The notes beneath the pieces were generated by a model. The model had not been told where the DNA came from. It was given only the letters and a program-made list of their open reading frames with translations, and searched no databases. Shown in pieces: positions 60,685 through 64,000 of a DNA stretch of 64,000 nt. How positions within the stretch are numbered: the stretch's first letter is position 1; each line of letters begins with the position of its first letter. This DNA comes from Chitinophagaceae bacterium (lineage in GTDB: Bacteria > Bacteroidota > Bacteroidia > Chitinophagales > Chitinophagaceae). Position numbers and translations under genes: made by a program. The DNA is taken from NCBI GenBank assembly GCA_016721085.1, contig JADKJI010000005.1:124001-188000 (forward strand). Reading direction: 5' to 3'.

Positions 60685-61094
60685 TCACAATCGTCTTTTG
60701 TCCATCCTAAATATGTTTGTACAACTAAAATTGATGATAACTCCTTTTGGGGCTTTCATCAATCTCATATATGTCCTTAGCTGTGAAAAGTGAACTGGGA
60801 GGAAGGCATCGGTGGCTTTTAGTTCAACTACAACCAAATCTTCCACCAATACATCAAACCGCAATTTGCCTTCTAACATAATACCTTTGTACTCAAAGGT
60901 ACATGGATCTCCCTTTTAAAAGACAAACCCCTTAACTCCAACTCCTTCAAAAAGCATTTATGATAAACACTTTCGAGCAAACCCGACCCCATTGTCTTAT
61001 GCACCTCAATCGCTGCCCCAATAACTCTATAAGAAACATCATCCACATCCTTCTGCGTCAACATAAATAATTTTCCAGCAAGATATTTCATCAA
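60685..61094 (-). CDS. GxxExxY protein (one frameshift)
   Basis: Two overlapping frames together make a 136-residue GxxExxY protein once one base is added near 60892-60899, restoring an EYKGIMLEGKLRFD junction. Visible motifs are YRVIGAAIEVHKTMGSGLLESVYHKCF (GSGLLESVY gives the family name) and DVLVEDLVVVELKA, which resembles a PD-(D/E)xK nuclease core. The function is unknown; such genes often sit in repeats or mobile regions, as this one does. Confidence 0.8.
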
Positions 61095-61152
61095 AGAGCT
61101 ATTCGCTTATACATACAACCTTTACCACAAAACTGAAGTTGTACTCTCACCT

Positions 61153-62670
61153 CTATGCAATTATATCCCTAATCACCTTCCCACTTAAATCCGTCAATCT
61201 GAAACCCCTCCCCTGAAACTCATAAGTGAATTTCTCATGATCAAAACCTAATTGATTTAATAAAGTAGCCTGTATATCGAAGGCTTCCACTTTACCACTA
61301 ATTACATCATACCCAATTGGGTCTGTTTCTCCATAAGTAGTACCGCCTTTTATTCCACCACCAGCCATCCACATGCTGAAGCCAGCAGTATGATGGTCGC
61401 GGCCTTTGAATGGCAATGGCTTTCCTTCCCTGTTTTCTAACATGGGGGTACGACCGAATTCAGCTCCCCATACAATCAATGTTTCATCAAGCAATCCTCT
61501 TTGCTTGAGGTCGAGTATGAGCGCAGTAATGGGCTTATCTACTTTACGGCATTTATTGATGAGTCCGATATCTAAAGCATTACTTGGATCTGTACCATGA
61601 CTATCCCATCCCCAATCGAATAACTGAACAAAACGAACTCCTTTTTCAACCAGCTTACGAGCGAGAAGTATATTATTGGCGAAACGGTTTTTCCCATCAC
61701 CAATACCATACATCTCTTTTATATAATCCGGCTCTGTTGAAATATCCATCACTTCCGGTGCAGTTATCTGCATCTTATACGCCATCTCATATTGAGAAAT
61801 CCGAGCAATGGTTTCAGGATCCTGGAATTCATTATGCTGTTGCTCATTCACTTCATTGATGGCATCAATAGAAGCTTTACGCAGGTCACGGTCTATACCT
61901 TTCGGGTCATTGATGAATAATACTGGATCTCCTTCACTTCTGCATTGCACTCCCTGATATACACTCGGAAGGAATCCACTTCCCCATACACTCTTACCCG
62001 CATCTGGGTCATTACCCCCTGAAGTAAGCACCACAAAGCCTGGCAGATTCTGATTCTCTGTTCCTAGCCCATAAGTAACCCACGATCCTATACTCGGACG
62101 ACCCAAACGAGGAGCACCAGTATGGAATAACAATTGTGCCGGCGCGTGATTGAACTGATCGGTAGTTACACTGTTTATCATTGCGATCTCATCAACTACA
62201 GTTGACAAGTGTGGCAGATAATTACTCAACCACATACCACTTTGTCCATGTTGCTTGAATGTTGCCTGAGGACCCAGCATCTTTGGAACACCACGTATAA
62301 AAGCGAATTTCTTTCCTTCCAATAAACTCTGCGGACAATCCTGTCCATCGAGTTTCATCAGGTCAGGCTTATAGCTAAACAATTCCAATTGAGAAGGAGC
62401 ACCCGCCATATGTATATAAATGACAGATTTCGCTTTTCCAGGGAATTGTGGCGATTTTGGTAATAATGGATGAGCCGGATCAAACACAATGGAATTCGCA
62501 GCAGCTGCATTCGCAGATCCTGACCCACAACTTCCCATTAATGATCCAAGCGCCAATGCCCCAAAACCCATAGCACTTTCCTTCAGGAAATGCCTTCTGG
62601 TAACGTGGTGCAATACCCGCTGTTCGGCTTCTCTAACTAAACGCTGGTTGTGGAGTTCCTGTTGGGTCAT
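61153..62670 (-). CDS. DUF1501 protein with Tat signal
   Basis: A 505-residue protein with Tat signal TRRHFLKESAMGFGALALGSLMGSC, possibly also lipidated at that Cys. DUF1501 signatures: KSVIYIHMAGAPSQLELFSYKP, FKQHGQSGMWLSNYLPHL, DWGWDSHGTDPSNALDIGL and LIVWGAEFGRTPMLE, of the alkaline-phosphatase/sulfatase-like fold. Always paired with a DUF1553 cytochrome protein, here the next gene upstream. The biochemical role is unknown; the pair is often thought to be involved in carbohydrate oxidation. Confidence 0.9.
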   Translation of the reverse strand: MTQQELHNQRLVREAEQRVLHHVTRRHFLKESAMGFGALALGSLMGSCGSGSANAAAANSIVFDPAHPLLPKSPQFPGKAKSVIYIHMAGAPSQLELFSYKPDLMKLDGQDCPQSLLEGKKFAFIRGVPKMLGPQATFKQHGQSGMWLSNYLPHLSTVVDEIAMINSVTTDQFNHAPAQLLFHTGAPRLGRPSIGSWVTYGLGTENQNLPGFVVLTSGGNDPDAGKSVWGSGFLPSVYQGVQCRSEGDPVLFINDPKGIDRDLRKASIDAINEVNEQQHNEFQDPETIARISQYEMAYKMQITAPEVMDISTEPDYIKEMYGIGDGKNRFANNILLARKLVEKGVRFVQLFDWGWDSHGTDPSNALDIGLINKCRKVDKPITALILDLKQRGLLDETLIVWGAEFGRTPMLENREGKPLPFKGRDHHTAGFSMWMAGGGIKGGTTYGETDPIGYDVISGKVEAFDIQATLLNQLGFDHEKFTYEFQGRGFRLTDLSGKVIRDIIA

Positions 62671-63300
62671 AGTTTGCTGGGTTTAATAAGTTCCATAGGT
62701 TCCATTTGTTCCATAGGTTTAAGGTTCAAAGTTTAAGAGTTTAAGGTTTCTTAGGTGTAACTGAATAATTAAATAATATGTTCAAAAGTTATTGTTCAAA
62801 AGTTAATGTTCAATAAGTTCAATAGGTTCCAGCAGTTCCATAGGAAATACAAGTAACATTCAAGTAAAATAGTTGCTCTCCCTCTCTCGTTCATCCTGCC
62901 CGCCGACTCCTGACTACTGACTCCCGACTTCCTAGCCCTAGCCCCGAGTTTCACTCGGGGATACGATGATTCAACCCCTTCAGGGTTGGGCGAATGTCAA
63001 ACTAAATACTTCATTACCTCCTTCCTTACTTCCCTACTTCCTATCTCGGCGGACCCTTCTTGTATTTGTTTTTCTTTGGTCTTTCCGTCTATTCCTTCCT
63101 TCTGGGGTTGGGCTTATTGTTCAACCCCTTCGGGGTTGGCTGAATCTCAAACTAAATACTTCTTTTCCTCCTTCCTTACTACCCTACTTCCTAACTCCCC
63201 TACTTGTATTTGTATTTTCTTCCGGACTTCCGGTCTTTCCGACTTCCGGACTTTGTATTGGCTGTTCATTTTCAAATTTTCAAATTCCCACATTTTCAAA
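62671..63300. repeat. composite repeat island with a tandem duplication and family D palindromes
   Basis: No gene seen. From 62680 GTTCCATAGGTTCCA-type units, then a family D element at about 62941-62990 (CCCCGAG/CTCGGGG). A stretch starting TTCAACCCCTTC is repeated about 150 bp apart (about 62970-63045 and 63120-63191). The end, about 63199-63255, is the reverse complement of DNA at about 12778-12830. Plus-strand frames here are repeat translations. Confidence 0.8.
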
Positions 63301-64000
63301 TTAGTACTTCGTCACCACCTCATCCAAATTCAACAACGCATTCGTCACCATTACCATCGCGGCGGTTTCGGGATTATTATGTTCATCCATTACTCCTATT
63401 ACTTCACAGGTATTGTCTTTGTCGGCTTTAAACTTCACATAGGCCTTCTCATATAATTTCACCAACGCCTTTAGGCTTTCTGGATTGGCATCATGACCGG
63501 TAGCTAATCGGAACCCGTTCGCAATTTTCTTATTTATCTCCTTATCTGGTGAACTCATAAGGCGGTATGCAAAATGCCTGGCCATATCCATATAAGCCGA
63601 ATCGTTTAATAAAGTAAGTGCTTGCAATGGAGTATTAGTTCGAATACGTCGGGCTGTACATACTTGCCTGCCAGGTGCGTCGAATGTAATGGTAGAAGGA
63701 TAGGCGGCTGATCTTTTCCAATATGTATAAACAGCGCGGCGATATTGATCCTCCCCTTTACTTTGTGTCCAAACATCACCATTATAAGGAGAACTCCAGA
63801 TACCTGGCGGTTGATAGGGCATTACACCAGGACCATACATTTTTGTACTAAGAATGCCGGAAATCACTAATGCCTGATCACGGATCTGTTCTGCTGATAA
63901 ACGAACTCTTGGCCCTCTTCCCAACCATTTATTATAAGGGTCCTTTTCCAGAGATTCCTTTGTGGCTATAGATTGTTGCCTGTATGTTGCTGACAGTACC
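63301..64000 (-). CDS. DUF1553 / planctomycete-type cytochrome protein, C-terminal part (runs off the window)
   Basis: The minus-strand frame is open from the window edge to its stop; at least 233 residues are visible. It has SATYRQQSIATKESLEKDPYNKWLGRGPRVRLSAEQIRDQALVISGIL, GPGVMPYQPPGIW and RRIRTNTPLQALTLLNDSAYMDMARHFA, the C-terminal signature of DUF1553 (PSD1) proteins. The N-terminal PSCyt1 domain is presumably beyond the window. It is immediately upstream of the DUF1501 gene, its usual partner, with repeats between. Confidence 0.92.
   Translation of the reverse strand, partial: VLSATYRQQSIATKESLEKDPYNKWLGRGPRVRLSAEQIRDQALVISGILSTKMYGPGVMPYQPPGIWSSPYNGDVWTQSKGEDQYRRAVYTYWKRSAAYPSTITFDAPGRQVCTARRIRTNTPLQALTLLNDSAYMDMARHFAYRLMSSPDKEINKKIANGFRLATGHDANPESLKALVKLYEKAYVKFKADKDNTCEVIGVMDEHNNPETAAMVMVTNALLNLDEVVTKY

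Noticed and set aside
62966..63456. Overlapping plus-strand frames with Pro/Leu/Phe-rich repeats
   Set aside because: They fall on the pyrimidine-rich duplicated repeat and overlap the real minus-strand DUF1553 gene.

Overview
The window is about 64 kb of AT-rich chromosomal DNA from a member of the Bacteroidota, most likely family Chitinophagaceae. Supporting signs are a type IX secretion/gliding cluster (porV, porU, gldJ), bacillithiol synthesis (bshA), many DUF-type lipoproteins with a Bacteroidota lipobox, a type A T9SS C-terminal sorting domain, TAnnTTTG promoter boxes and few Shine-Dalgarno sites. The family call rests on remembered gene order and protein similarity, not on a search.

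Layout. 0-6 kb: end of a secreted peptidase gene, bshA, an EnvC-like protein, a DUF4292 lipoprotein, dut and ispF. 5-12.7 kb: porV, porU, gldJ and murF. 12.7-24.9 kb: accessory DNA with a CHAD protein, a PAS histidine kinase, a REC-Crp regulator, Hsp20, a YdjM-type hydrolase, a phospholipase D, a GH16 enzyme and dense intergenic repeats. 24.9-42.5 kb: two very large secreted proteins (an RHS protein with a T9SS sorting domain and a 2,919-residue CARDB-array protein), divergent from a TPR histidine kinase/LuxR regulator pair. 42.6-52.8 kb: housekeeping (tRNA-Ser, tatD, gltX), an unusual ABC ATPase with membrane partners, a B12-binding small protein, an enoyl-CoA hydratase and YceI. 52.9-64 kb: a mostly minus-strand carbohydrate region (GH29, a phosphoesterase, GH95-like, a planctomycete-type cytochrome/LRR protein, a sugar isomerase-like protein, DUF1501, DUF1553) that looks aimed at fucose-containing glycans.

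Functional links. PorU and PorV are the machinery that would export and process the CTD-bearing RHS protein encoded 15 kb away. The TPR kinase/LuxR pair is well placed to control the CARDB-RHS operon. The CARDB and RHS proteins together carry modules that I recall as parts of single giant secreted proteins in Planctomycetes, which makes this the most interesting locus here.

Caveat. At least seven genes are broken by a single-base indel, several of them in homopolymer runs, and each is restored to a full-length family member by one base. This points to sequence error more than to gene decay. I annotate these genes as joined CDSs and state where each frame breaks. Intergenic DNA carries at least five families of imperfect palindromic or tandem repeats.
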